Below are positions 1 through 11,489 of a stretch of DNA of 64,000 bases, one piece after another (positions within the stretch are counted from its first letter, which is position 1; each line of letters starts with the position of its first letter). The notes beneath the pieces are model-generated. The model searched no databases. It was not told the DNA's origin and saw only the letters and a program-made list of their open reading frames with translations. A program made the position numbers and the translations under genes. Origin of the DNA: Apoda limacodes. Taxonomy: Eukaryota; Arthropoda; Insecta; Lepidoptera; Limacodidae. The stretch lies in NCBI GenBank assembly GCA_946406115.1, contig OX291557.1, positions 19,996,501-20,060,500 of the forward strand, in the 5' to 3' direction.

Positions 1-924
1 ATAAATCTGTGGGAGTTCCGCTTTGACAGCGTACCGAACCGCTTTGTTTAGACTTCGTAAATACAGCGTGTTCATTTATTCGCTGCACACTGTTACCACT
101 TCCTTGTCTTATTTCATGTATAAAAAATTAAAGGCCTTTGTTATATATGAGAACGTGTGTATGTAAGTAATGCATATGTAATAAAAGCAAAAATAAATTT
201 AAAGGCTCCCACTGAAAATCAATGTTGTACCGTTTTGAGCACCTTCCTACCTAAACTTACGCACTTACAAATACCTACAACCTTCTGCTGAGGAGAAAAT
301 TATTCGGTTTCTCATTGTTTCATGTTTTAAATATAGAACATTCTGAATATAAATATTGTTATCATAAAATTTGTTCTAAGTAAAAATAATAAAAAGAATC
401 TCATTATCAAAAAAATGTGGAACAAAAAGCATGCCAAAATGGCTGAAGGCACTAATTTCTTAACCACCTACTTGTTTTGTGCTACTTTCAAAAGCGCGCT
501 TTAAAATGAGAATGAATTTTTGAAAACTCTACTTAGTATCGTAAAAGATAAAAGACTTGAGCCCTTAAAGTGCAGAAAACTGTGTTCTGTATGTTAACTG
601 CATTTTAATATGGCGACTGTAGTTTCAATTTTTCACCATCGGCTCAGGAAAGTTTGCTGCATTGTAGAAGTATTATTAAATTTTCGTTGCAACTGTATTG
701 TAATCATGGTGGAGTTGTATGGAACTATATCACTTTAAAATACATGAATTTTCACATGTGTAATTACAAAATATCCTATTTTAAAATAAAATTCTATTCT
801 TTCATTTTCCTTCACTATATCTTCATAAATTTCCTCATTTCATTAAAAATAAAACCTAATAAAGAATTCAATTTATTAATTACTATAAAACATCACCCTC
901 ACCCACCCACATCGACTGAAATGT
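1..924. other. AT-rich noncoding stretch
   Basis: No coding signal, RNA gene or clear repeat is visible. The one open frame here (654-926) is low-complexity, rich in Phe, Ile and Tyr as expected from AT-rich DNA, and is not believed. Confidence 0.5.
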
Positions 925-929
925 AAAAC

Positions 930-1030
930 TGTCACGTGACCGCCACGTGCCGCCCCCTCCATCCCCTTTTCTTCATTACTCCGATTGCTAGGTATTTATT
1001 CACTGCACGCGCACGCGGACGGACGTCTGC
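930..1030. promoter_or_regulatory. Possible regulatory island with two CACGTG boxes
   Basis: Two CACGTG E-boxes sit 11 bp apart (933-938 inside the 10 bp palindrome GTCACGTGAC, and 944-949), followed by a C-rich stretch, a TATTTAT motif near 994 and a GC-rich segment to about 1027. CACGTG is the core bound by Mitf/USF/Myc-type bHLH-zip factors and by Hairy-type repressors. No transcript can be tied to it from sequence, so a promoter or enhancer role is inference. Confidence 0.3.
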
Positions 1031-2195
1031 ATTATTAAATGCCTTTTACGCTTATTGCAAATTAAGCTCCCTTTCCATATTATGAGTATGTTATTAATCC
1101 ATAGACAGCATTGTTAAATGAATGTCAACGATAATAGCTGCATCGATTTCAAAAGGAGCATTCTTGTAACGAGATTCTCTGTTAAATCCAAAAATAAAGC
1201 AACCATACCCTATGATCTATCCACACACGTGTCTTCTCGAGATGCAAATTACAAAACCATTCTTGCAAACCTCAAGTTGGCAGAGTGATTCAATTTTAAC
1301 TTGACTTTAAAGCTACTTAATGAAATTAGATCATTAAAATTTATCCAACAGGTTTTGCGAGATCCTGGATTCAGTCCTACTTTAATTCTCTACTGGATGT
1401 CAGTCAAGCACTTCATCCACTTTTCTATTTTTAATGATTATCAATTTCATGAATAGTAGCGTGTTTATATGAATCCCATAACGCATGATAAAAAATATAA
1501 TTTCAAAGGTCAAAATTGCCGAAAATATCCAGTTGTATTTGCTTCTCACGAACTAAATGGTTCACTAAACCTGTAAAATATACTAATTCTTTTAAATTGA
1601 AAAATATTGAATAGGTAGTAAACTTTTCCCAAGACTTTCTTGGACAAATAAATCTCCCACAGAATCATGATTCTCACAAGAAACCTTCGATCTCACGGTT
1701 TTCATGACGGGTCTAATTTATGCCACAACCATTATTTTTCGAATTACATGCTCGTCACGATTACCTACCCAAAATTAAGTTTCATTACGAACATTAAGTA
1801 CCTAACCTTCAATTTTTGTATCAGAAGTCAACACGCAGACTCGACCAGCTAACCCCGTGTAGTACTTTTAAAGCCGCACGCATAGCATAGTGGCGCTAGG
1901 GTTGTCTCGTTGTAATGTAATATTAAAAAATAATGCTTTTTTTTAAGATTATTTTTTCATATTTGTAATTATACTTCATGGTATCTCCCCCGGGTTCATG
2001 ACTGTTTGGTTTAATTTGGCTAAATGTCGAGTTAGAGTTTGGCAGTAATATGTAAGTTAGTCAGCCAGTTAAGGTGACATCAGACGGTTCGTTTCTCGTT
2101 TATCGTAGCCTTTCACTCGAAATGAAATACTGAACACAAAATGAAACAACGGTGTTAAATGAATTCATTAATTAACCGATACAACGATGTTAGAC
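1031..2195. other. AT-rich noncoding stretch
   Basis: No supported gene. The 61-codon frame at 1667-1852 lacks any recognisable domain. Confidence 0.5.
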
Positions 2196-2197
2196 AT

Positions 2198-2383
2198 TCA
2201 CTTTCTGATTGATCGTCTAGAGTTTTTGACAACCATAGACAGAATTTCCTGATCCCACGCGTCGGCCGCTTGGTCCACAACGTTCCCGAAGAGCGCGACC
2301 TCTGACCCGCACCGCTCGCTTCCCACGCCGTCCAGGTTCACACGAGAACTGGACTCTTCCCATCGAACACAAGAGAACCCCAT
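2198..2383 (-). other. GC-rich island with exon-like minus-strand frame
   Basis: In an AT-rich neighbourhood this stretch is clearly GC-richer, and its minus-strand frame (61 codons) has a balanced amino-acid make-up with few low-complexity runs. I do not recognise the protein and see no convincing splice sites on both sides. It could be an exon of a neighbouring gene, an old transposon fragment or a regulatory island. It is recorded so that it is not lost, not as a gene call. Confidence 0.2.
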
Positions 2384-2504
2384 TCCTTAAAAGAATTTCC
2401 TGCAGGTTGATGACGTACTGTGCTGTAGGTGATTATTAAATTTGTTTTATTGCGGCACGAAAGCGTCGTCTTAGATAAAATAAAAACACTTCTATCTAAA
2501 GTTT

Positions 2505-2595
2505 CTGTTTGTTTTTTTTTTTGTTTGAAGGCGCTAATCTCTTGAATTGCTTGTCGGTTTTGAAACATTTTTTGCATTAATAGCCCAATTCTTAA
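2505..2595 (+). repeat. Dispersed repeat fragment
   Basis: The T-rich run followed by a motif that ends in a 'gatagcccaattcttaagg'-like stretch resembles 39955-40090 and 25275-25390 in this window. In those two places it follows the GAGTCCGACTCGCACTTGGCC repeat end. It is probably part of the same composite dispersed repeat. Confidence 0.45.
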
Positions 2596-2649
2596 GGAAG
2601 GTTATAGACTATTAAATATAATATTAAAATACATAACAATATTCAAAAC

Positions 2650-2870
2650 ATTGTTCACTTGACAGTCTTAAGTTGTCAAATCGACAATTTTTTATGCATC
2701 CTAAGTTGTTGAAGTGACAATGTTAAGTTGTCGAACTGTCCATAGGCAAAATTAAGATCAAAACAAAATATATTTTGTTGGTTTGACAATCCTGAGTTGT
2801 CAAGCTACTTATGGACAAATTGAGATTACAACAAAATATACTTTACAAAGCAAATTCGTTAGTACACTTT
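2650..2870. repeat. Diverged tandem repeat, unit about 105 bp
   Basis: Recurring blocks carry AAGTTGTC/GAGTTGTC next to TGACAAT, then a variant of GGACAAATTGAGAT and ACAAAATATA. Two units (about 2700-2800 and 2785-2870) align well and a weaker one precedes them. No coding potential. Confidence 0.55.
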
Positions 2871-3351
2871 GCTAATAATACAAAGTTTCAATAAATTGAC
2901 AAAATAAAACGTTGTCGCTTGGAAAAAGTGAGTTGATAGGGTGGCAAAATTGCATTGCGACTTGAGAGAACGTTTTTTTCGTTCAGTTTCACTTTGGTTC
3001 AAGTGGGTAATGGACATTTATCAATTTTATTTCTAGTTTTGTATTAATTTTTGCAAAAGTGTACCAACACGTGCTACAGCTGTATATCAAGAATTAAGTG
3101 AATTTCTTAAAGAATATTAGCCGGTTATGTGGCCTTTTTAGGAATAGGAACAGTTTTCACGGCCATCACCAAAGCTGCTTGTATATATGTGTTTTAATGA
3201 TAGGTAGTACAATACGTAAGCTTGCAGAAATGAAAAGGCGCAATATTACCAGTTGAAGTGTACAAAAGGGCGCGTGATTTCCCTTGCGCCCCCTATTATT
3301 TACGCTGACTAAAATTCTTGAGGTAATAGGCATTATGGGTAGTCGAGGGTG

Positions 3352-3608
3352 GGTCATGAGAACAACGTAAGCTTTGTCACAATAGCAAATTACCTAGTCA
3401 AAGTGACAACATTAACATCGTTGTAAATTCAAACTTAGTCATGAGAATAACGTAAGCTTTGCCACTAAAGCAAATTACCTAGTCAGACTGACAATATTAT
3501 CATCGCTGTAGAATTAAACTTGGTCATTAGGACAACATAGGTTTTGTCACTGCAACAAATTTGCTTGGTAAAGCTGACAGCAGTAACATTGTTCTAGCAA
3601 TACACTTC
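3352..3608. repeat. Three diverged tandem units of about 85 bp
   Basis: Units begin near 3352, 3437 and 3522. Each runs GGTCAT(G/T)AG...ACGTAAGCTTTG...GCAAATTACCTAGTCA...TGACAA..TT..CATCG(T/C)TGTA. Units 1 and 2 are close and unit 3 is more diverged. The shared TGACAA-type words link it to the 2650-2870 array, so both may belong to one old element. Confidence 0.7.
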
Positions 3609-4842
3609 GACAGCATTGTTGAATTATCAAAATACAAAGTAACAATAAAAACGTTGTAATTCCATCTATGGACTCTGGTGGGCTCCACAGTAACAAAGTT
3701 TTTTTGTCAATTTGACAATATTTTTTTCTCACTGTAGTGTTGTTGTAAGATCATACCATTTCAATATGGCGCATTTAGTTTTGATTCTTTGGGTCAGAAA
3801 AGTTTTTTGCACTGCGTCTGTACCAACCGTCAGTTTACATAGTGTCGGTCGGTATCCGCCACGGAGGAAAGATTCTCCGGGGTACTCGCTATGAAAAGTC
3901 GTACGGCAGCAGTGCAGCACCCCCGTCTGTAACCATAGGTAGGTACTAAAACTTTTACCTACGTACATGAGCTCACTGAATTAAAATTAAAAGCTACATA
4001 GCTCCATAACACAATTTGAACATAAAAATAGGCTTCGTAAAAATAACTCTCAATGCGTGCAGTGCATTCGGTCAGCAAAACAAAGTCGATGCAAGCTGCA
4101 CGCGCCGCCACGTGGCGGAAAAGCGCGTAATGAGCCCGCACCTGCATGCACGTCACGAATTAAGGGATTTCTCGCGCCCTCCCGTGGGAGCGGAGGGAAC
4201 ATATCACACAATCGATACGCGAGCTCTGTCAATATACTCACGCAGAAAAGCAATAAGGATTAGTCAATATGACCAAGTTATTGCCTTCGGCTTGGAAAAG
4301 ATAGTGTTTCTAATTCCATCCGTGATATTTTGTTTCTTTAGGGTGATTCTTATTTACATAACTTATTATATTTTTTTTTGTAAGCTGTAGAGCATTTAGA
4401 AGAGCTTTTTAATTAATATCGTTTTTTTAATATCAAAAGCAGATCGTTCAGCAGATTACCTATACTAAGATAAAGGTGAGCAAATATGTGCCAAAATGTG
4501 TAGTATGAGATGGCTCTTTATCAGATAAGAATGTAATAATCTACACTATTAGTATAGATGTGAAAATGCATACTGATATTATAACGCAGTAACATTTGAA
4601 TGTTGGTTTTTTGTATCTAAAAAGTAATTCCTGCAAATACCGACCGATACTTAAAAATTTTTTTTCCTATCGAAAGCTATTTATTGCCCCCGAGTAACAT
4701 AAGCTATTTTTGTTACGATTTGAATAACTTGTTATTTAAAATATTCAATATAAATCAAGTCGGAAAGTAAACGGCTTTTAAATTTTAGTTTTGCACTTCT
4801 ACTATTTCTTAAAAAGGCATTCTCTATTTTATAAGGCTGTCT
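3609..4842. other. Intergenic DNA with a GC-rich patch at 4040-4220
   Basis: No supported gene. The GC-rich patch contains a perfect 14 bp palindrome CCGCCACGTGGCGG (4105-4118) centred on CACGTG, and a short hairpin CTCCCGTGGGAG near 4180. Overlapping open frames in both directions across the patch (3959-4390) reflect its base composition. It may be a regulatory element, but no target is evident. Confidence 0.4.
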
Positions 4843-4945
4843 AACAGAATCATCATCTGGCGATAAGATCGCCTATTGTACATTTAATATTGTTTTTATT
4901 TTAAATTTATTTATTTTGTGCAATAAAACATATTTGTCTTGTCTT
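4843..4945 (+). mobile_element. LINE 3' end fragment
   Basis: The motif GGCGATAAGATCGCC, then a T-rich stretch, GTGCAATAAA and a short TTGTC-type tail match the reverse complement of the 3' end of the LINE at 62401-64000 (GCGATAAGGTCGCC ... GTGCAATAAAG). It is a short 5'-truncated copy of the same or a related non-LTR family. Confidence 0.6.
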
Positions 4946-7900
4946 GACTTTATTCCTTGACGTTGCAACAATACAATTGATTGACCTGATTGCAGGCGCA
5001 GGCATAGCTGGAAATACTAATAAAAAATATAGAATTTATATTACGAACACTGCAATAGATTTTAGGCATATATTTCCTTGTGCAAACGTTCGACGTAAAC
5101 TGACACATAAAATATTAAATTGTAATATCATTTAGTACAAAGCTGATCAATTCGGGTGTGCACGCGATGCGATGGGAGCGGCACGCGCTCTGCACTCCCA
5201 CGACACGCGCGAGGGTAAGCGGAACGCCACTGCCCCGAGTGTTGTATGAAAGGACCTTAATGAGAGTACTGAGACTGACTCAAGCAATATTAATGTTTAA
5301 AATAATAGCAAAGTATTCAAAAAAATTAATTCCTCTGTAAGGCAAGAGGAACATGTTTACTTAGTGCGCTTGCTACCTATTTAGTTTCATTCATTTCAAA
5401 TCGTGTTCGTCAAGTCGCAAATTTTGCAAAATCTGCAATCAAATGCAGTGGAGTTATCAATGTACTTTCTTTATTTAATAACCCTTCAAAAATCTAAAAA
5501 CTTCTTTCTTGATATTTCTTTGATATTTTTTCTAGCTATAAACATAATATTGAGCATCTTAACAGGTTAGATGCCATAATTACATGCAATGACAGTTTCG
5601 TATTGCTATGAAGAAAACAAAATACAAACACATGCACTCTACAAGTCAGTTCACAGTTATTTTAGTTTTACCTTAATCAGTTAATTAAATTAAGGTATTT
5701 ATAATTATTTTTTGCATGATTAGTGTTAAATGTGACAAATGTGATAAAACAAACTATCACCATGTCTATTGATAACAAAATATTTACAAGAAAATCATAT
5801 TTCAAATTTCTATAGTTTTTACTTAGACCTAGTTGTTTAGGCTATGCGTTAATATGTCATTAAGCCAGTCGGTTTCTTCTTTTCTATGTATCTTCATACA
5901 TAAAATACAAAGATAGAATACAGAATACATTGTGAATTAGTCCTGACCTGTCGGAATTTATCGCCAGTTTTTACTACGCAGAAGTAGAATTATTGATAAA
6001 TTAGTACGAATTAATATTATAAATATATCAAAAGACCGCTATCCAAAAAATTAGATACACATTGTAGATGTAGGTGAATAATTATCTTATTATAGCAAAG
6101 CAAGTATATTGTCCATAACTTCATATGCAAAGCATAGTTTGAAAACAGAAGTTCGATCAAATCTAATTTTCATGTAATATCTTAGCTTGTGAAATTGAAT
6201 CATAACATTTGGAGACGTTCGGAGAGCAGAATCTCACCCAATTTCACGTGGGGGAGAGGGCGATTTCGCCAAAATCGCCGCACGTAATTTATGGCCTTTA
6301 ATGCAGAAAAGAAATGAAATCTATGAGATAAATCAATTTTATTGTAAATTATTTTAAAAGGCTTATTTTTATTTTTAATAAATATGTACCTTAATTTAAT
6401 TAATACAGCATTTTTTTTCAAAGTCAGCAAGATACTCATTTCGTGCAACGCTTGGTCCTTTGTCTCGAGTAGGTTCTTGGACCATATTGGGAATTCCAGA
6501 CAAAAATATGTGGAAGTCTGACTTACGTGTCGAAACTCGTGAATGAACTTGCATACATCTTTCTCTCGAATTCTAGAGTCCGAATATCTCGAGACCGTTC
6601 CCAGTAAGGTCCCTTGTTTGACTAAGTTTTTCTGCTTAACTGTTTTTGTCTAGGCTATCTCCTGTAACGATAATTACTATATTTATACATTAAAAAGTAC
6701 TTGATATTGTATTGCCCACGGACTTAAGATTATTATGTGTATATGAAAAATGTATGGTTTTTGAATAGATACAAATTTTATCAGCGATTGGGCACGCTTA
6801 CGACAACGAAGCGACTAAAGTAAAATCGACATTCACGGAAACGGACACTAAAAAATTAAAAGAACAACATTGTCGCCAATTTAACATAAATGACATCGAA
6901 CGCCATAAAAGTTGTAGACGGCCGGACATTTTCGAGAACAAAGTTTTTATTCTATGTTCACCTTTTTTTGCTCGGAACACCTTTATTGCCCACTTCGACG
7001 TAATAAAAGAACGTAACAATTTTGACATTTCTAAAGGTGGCTAAATCATTTTGTGGAGACGATTTTTTCTCAACTTGCGACTGTGAAGTAACAAAGGTGT
7101 ACCTGTCTACCTAAGACAATATTGGGAGACAATTGCACTGCAAGGCGCTTTTGATAAATATTTGAGTGTTGTGACCAAAAACTCGGTACGTGAGTGGACA
7201 ATGTATTTCGTAAACTAAATTGTATTCGTGTAAAGTTAATTTTTAAGGTAACCGTGAAGACACGTCTTCAGATCGGAACAAATAACACTGTCAAAAATCA
7301 ATAAAGGTGTTAGTTTTCATTATTTTACCTGTTAATTTTATGTGGGAACATTTTAAGGATTAAAACCTTGGTGTTCTACATAGATATACACAGATTTTTA
7401 GAAAGTTAGATTACCATTAATGTTATTTTACACGTAGATATATACTTTTCTTGCAATAAGTCAGAAAAAAGAAGAAAAATGAAGTTTCCTGACAAACAAT
7501 TCCTAATTTTCCACAAAAATCCATGAAATTAAAAATATTGCAATGCAATATTTATTCGTAATTTTAATACCTCCATAATCCAAAATCCTGGCAACCTAGA
7601 ATTTCGCTCTAAATCTTGTCAGGAGGTAAGAGTTTCTGATATGTTAAAAAAAAAGCCTGGATACTCTACGTTTATATCTTACCTTGCCTTTTATGTGACG
7701 CTCTACACACTACAATCAATCGCACACATTGCAATGGAATATCAAAATAATTAACAAATAGATACAATCATAAGTTTTCCTTACCAACTGACTCACCTGA
7801 CTTATGATTCATTGGAGGATATTAACTATAGAGTCAAACAGTTCTAATTTTTAACAGAATACTACTTAGAAGGTCATTGACAGAATATGACAAAGTCAAG

Positions 7901-8173
7901 AGAGGGGAGTAAATTTTTGACCTACCTTACCTGACATACATAATATGTGTATACGGTCATGTTTTCATTTGTTTCACCTTTTGTAAATTTAAATCTGTGT
8001 CACAGGTATGGTTTCAACACTTTCACTGTGGAATCATAAGAATAAAAAATGGTGATTGTGGTGGGCAACAGGATTAAGCACGAATGTTCGCGTAACACAG
8101 GCTAGGCATCACAAAAGAAATCAGTGTGGCGGATTTTATTCGCGTACTAATAAATATTTTACGGAACAGCATA
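4946..8173. other. AT-rich intergenic DNA
   Basis: No supported gene in about 3.2 kb. A short GC-rich patch lies at 5155-5240. Frames such as 6200-6448 and 6798-7028 on the minus strand have no recognisable domains. Confidence 0.5.
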
Positions 8174-8882
8174 TCCTACTAATATTATAAATGTGAAAGT
8201 TTGTATGTCAGGATCAGCGTTGCCAGATATTTTTTTTGCCAAGTCGGGATTTAGGAACTTTTTGAGTGAAAAAAGCGGGATTCTTTCGTCGAAAGCGGGA
8301 CATAGTAAAAAAAACGTATATAATCAAAAGTTTTTGAATATTTATCTTTTTATTTGAGTTCAAATTATGTTTACTTGATAATAGATAGGAACCTAGTAAA
8401 AATATCCATAGAAAAGCGGCCAGTCTACACTTTAGTGTTGTCTGTGCCACCCGCCCGCGCTTTTTCAGTGCACTGCACGTATGGTCGTGTTATTCCCGAA
8501 AAGCGAGATTGAGCCTGTCCCGCGCGGGTCATTAAATTTGGATCTAAAAATCAGGACGTCCCGCGAAAAACTGGACGTCTGGCAACGCTGGTTGATTGTT
8601 TGTTCCTCAATCACGCTTCAACCACTGAACGGATCGTCATAAAACTTGGCATACATATAGGTTAGGTCCTGAAGGCTTATATAGACTATTTTATCCCTAA
8701 AAATTCAAAAGTTCCTGCGGGAATAACTATAACAGAGTTAAATGAACTATTGCTGCACCTATAGCATGCTATAGCAATAAAAAATCATTGGAATAACTAA
8801 ATAATTAATTAATTGGGGTTAATAAAGGAGTTCCACGCCGATAACCGAATTTATGGCGGGCGGAGCCGCTGGCAAAGTCTAG
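8174..8882 (+). mobile_element. Non-autonomous Helitron, interrupted by a short TIR element
   Basis: The left end is TCCTACTAATATTATAAATG, a 5' TC end of a type common in Lepidoptera, preceded by A (8173). The right end is a GC-rich hairpin (GCGGAGCCGC) followed by CTAG at 8879-8882 and then T. This fits Helitron insertion between A and T without target duplication. The internal sequence from about 8595 matches the minus-strand Helitron at 16497-16781. Without the 376 bp inserted element it would be about 333 bp. No coding capacity. Confidence 0.8.
8215..8590. mobile_element. MITE-like element with CAGCGTTGCCAGA terminal inverted repeats
   Basis: CAGCGTTGCCAGA (8215-8227) and its exact complement TCTGGCAACGCTG (8578-8590) bound a 376 bp noncoding element lying inside the Helitron. 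The CAG...TTGCCA ends resemble hAT-type termini. A clean 8 bp target duplication is not obvious (GTCAGGAT against GTTGATTG), so the superfamily is uncertain. Both ends appear complete. Confidence 0.75.
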
Positions 8883-8904
8883 TCTCATATAAAGACCTAA
8901 ATCC

Positions 8905-9240
8905 ATTTAATTTAGTACGTACATAACATGACGCTTGTTTTCCAGAGGGGTAAGCAGAGACCAAAGACTGCCACTTGCTTCGATCCTGGCACACTTGTTT
9001 TGCTTCATCTACACTCATAAATGCTTTCATATTCATTCAACCGTTTTGCGTATCCTTGACCTCGCCTATTCTGAGAACGAATTCAATTTGATCAAAATAC
9101 GTTCTAAGAGGTCTACCTTTTACATAAATTGGTTTTGTGAATCTATTTTCATTCATTCTCTTAATATGCCTAAATATTTATCACCACACATTCTTTCACA
9201 CCGCAATGCATTTTTTATACCACACTATTTCTTATTCCGT
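8905..9240 (-). mobile_element. LINE ORF2 C-terminal remnant
   Basis: Reading the minus strand gives a short stretch with the motif EAKQVCQDRSKWQSLVSAYP (near 8920-9010), which resembles the conserved C-terminal tail (…A.DR..W..LV) of RTE-like retrotransposon ORF2 in insects. A stop and frame breaks separate it from the upstream part to about 9240. The SAYPSGK portion recurs at 26930-27000 on the other strand. It is a degenerate fragment, not a gene. Confidence 0.5.
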
Positions 9241-9559
9241 CATTTAAGGTCAAGTAACATATACTTCTTAATGCTCTCATTCGATTTAGATTATATGTAA
9301 ATAAAATCATGTATGAATTCGAAATATTAATTAATAAGCTAGCTAAATAAATTTTAACAAATTGTGTTTCATTTGATATTTGCTATACATTCGCTGTAGG
9401 TAAAAGCCTAAACGATTCCAAGACTTTACATAAGTAATATTTATGTCAGTTTAAGCAAATAATTAGTATTTGAACACTGTTAATTGAAAATAGGCTATAA
9501 TAAGTGTCAGTTCTCCATTTATCAAGAAATAAAAAAACGCATCTCCACCGTACCGTTCG

Positions 9560-9660
9560 TTATTCTCAAATTAGACGGCGCGGTCCGAATTATCGGATTG
9601 CATTATAAAAGCCGCCCGGTCCAAATAACTCAAATGAAGCAATTCACTACCTGAGTTCTT
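9560..9660 (+). promoter_or_regulatory. Orphan TATA-box region
   Basis: TATAAAAG (9604-9611) stands between GC-rich segments, with possible initiators CTCAAAT (about 28 bp downstream) and TTCACT (about 42 bp downstream). The arrangement looks like an insect core promoter, but I find no coding exon downstream before 9973. It could drive a noncoding RNA or an exon I cannot see. Confidence 0.3.
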
Positions 9661-9972
9661 TACTCCCGCCTTCAAGGTGACTCTAACTTTTTGCTTACCT
9701 TTTTTTCTCTCCATCCACCGTGTTATTATAACGATTCGGACCTGTGTGGTCGAATAAAAGGTGTCCGTCTTCCAAGCAGATAGTTGTATTATGTTTTATG
9801 ACGAATTGTATAGTTATTAATTAATAGGATGATAATGAATTCTAATTATAGACTGATAATTGTTTTTAAGATTTTTGTAAATTTGTAGACCAGTGTGAAG
9901 TTTGCACCACAAACCAAGCACCCATTAATGAATAAATTATTTAAAAATAGGAGACCTACTTCAAAAATACTA
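9661..9972. other. Intergenic DNA
   Basis: Nothing recognisable between the possible promoter and the 5S-bearing element. Confidence 0.4.
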
Positions 9973-11489
9973 CACGGAAAAAAAAGAATTTCCAAGTTCT
10001 ATTCCACCAAAATAATTTGTCAAGAAATGCAACTATTTTGGACATATTTTGTTCACAGAAGGTAATATTATTTCCCAGCAATAATTTCATTTTATCAATC
10101 GAAATTGATAAACTTCTTTTCGTATGAACAAATTTTATTCTAACCAAATAATTGTACGTTTTAGATCAACTAAAATTAAATTTATTACCCTAAGACAGTT
10201 AAGGTTCGTGTATAGAATAAATACATTTTTATATGCAACATTTTATTTTTCTTCGTTTGAAACAAAAATAAAATTTGATTTGACATTATTTTTTTTGCAC
10301 CAAAATCATGGTTTTCTGAAATCTGCGACGTCACTTGTTAAAAACTATATCTTTCGTTTAAAATAATTGTATCTTAAATCAAAGCCAGTAAAATATTCAG
10401 TTAAGTTAATATTGTTTTGAATTAGAGAAAATAATAATTTTAACAGAATTTGTTAGATTCTTGACTCAAAATCTGATATATTAAGCTGAAACTCTTGTTT
10501 TAGTCGAAACAAATAAAATACCTGCTTTAAAATATTTATATATATTTTTGTTGAAATTAATCAACTAGTATCGCTTTGAACGAAATTTCTTTTCTTTTAA
10601 GTAAATACCTGGATTTTTAAAACTGAATGAACCTTATCACTGTCCTTCATAGGATTTCGTGTAGGGTTTTAATTTTAAATAATTGTTTATTGTAGGGTTT
10701 TGTGCGTCAAATTAGTATCAGTTTATGCAAGAAACCTACAGTTAATTAATATCTGAGAATTGAAAAGCTCGTGGCCCAGTCGCATTCGTCTATCTGAAAC
10801 GATAAGCGAAGTTAAGCAACGTCGAGCGTGGTCAGTACTTGGATGGGTGACCGCTTAGCCAAATAGTCGTAACAAATATAATTAAGCATAACACTGTTTA
10901 ATCAGCTAAAGGCGAGACAAGATACTAAGATCGACAAACGTCCGCCAGTCACAGAAAGGCAGTGCGGTAGACTGACTCTATACGGCCCAAGCCTCCAGAA
11001 AAGAGGCCTGTGCCCCGGCTAGTGGGGGCAACTGGCTCGACAAACGTCCGCCGGCTGGCTCTATATGGCCCAAACCTCCAGGAAAGAGGCGTGTAGGGCT
11101 CTTTAAAAATACTTTATATAATCTTGATGGATAACTATGTAATTTTGGACCGAAACATTTTCTGTTTTAAACTAAAATATAATGTTATTTATATAAGAGC
11201 TGCCGTAGTCAAGTTAAGAGATTTCTTCCGTGCAATAACACACGAAGTTTTACGTCCAAGAAAAGTAAGTGTTTCAAATAAAGAAGCATATTTTTCTTCA
11301 ATGAATTAATTTTGTCTTAAACTGATAGAGTTTTATTTACTGGTTCAAAGAAATTTGATTTTGTGTTAACTTTATATTATTTTCAATATTTAAGAGAAAT
11401 AATATCTTGGATGAAGCAAATATTCGTTGGTGCATATATGTACATATGAAACGATATTCTCTTGGCTCAACTAATTCTTTTTTACCGTA
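9973..11489 (+). mobile_element. 1.5 kb element carrying a 5S rRNA-like segment, copy 1
   Basis: The entire interval is homologous, in inverted orientation, to 38301-39827. Termini are CACGGAAAAAAAAGA at the left and, complemented, ACGGTAAAAAAGAATTAG at the right, so there are short imperfect terminal inverted repeats (about CACGGWAAAAAARGA). From left to right it holds an AT-rich arm, a 5S-derived block (10772-10860), two tandem copies of a GC-rich unit containing CCTCCAGAAAAGAGGC (about 10940-11095) and a second AT-rich arm. No open frame suits a transposase; frames at 10124-10366 and 11337-11531 recur in copy 2 only because the DNA is repeated. It is probably a non-autonomous DNA transposon or composite element. 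The superfamily is not identified. Confidence 0.75.
10772..10860 (+). pseudogene. 5S rRNA-derived segment
   Basis: GAAGTTAAGCAACGTCGAGC then TACTTGGATGGGTGACCGC match the internal control region (box A and box C) and the 3' half of insect 5S rRNA. The 5' part (GTGGCCCAGTCGC...) has diverged and the usual 3' end after ACCGCCTGGGAA is lost. It is embedded in a larger repeat and cannot be a functional 5S gene. It may descend from a 5S-derived SINE or a captured 5S gene. Confidence 0.8.

Noticed and set aside
3352..3608. CRISPR-like array
   Set aside because: Units are diverged and contiguous without distinct spacers, and the organism is an animal.
8214..8450. 78-codon minus-strand frame
   Set aside because: It lies wholly inside the noncoding TIR element at 8215-8590.
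10772..10860. Functional 5S rRNA gene
   Set aside because: The 5' third and the 3' end do not match 5S, the block lies inside a dispersed element and a second copy shares the same defects.
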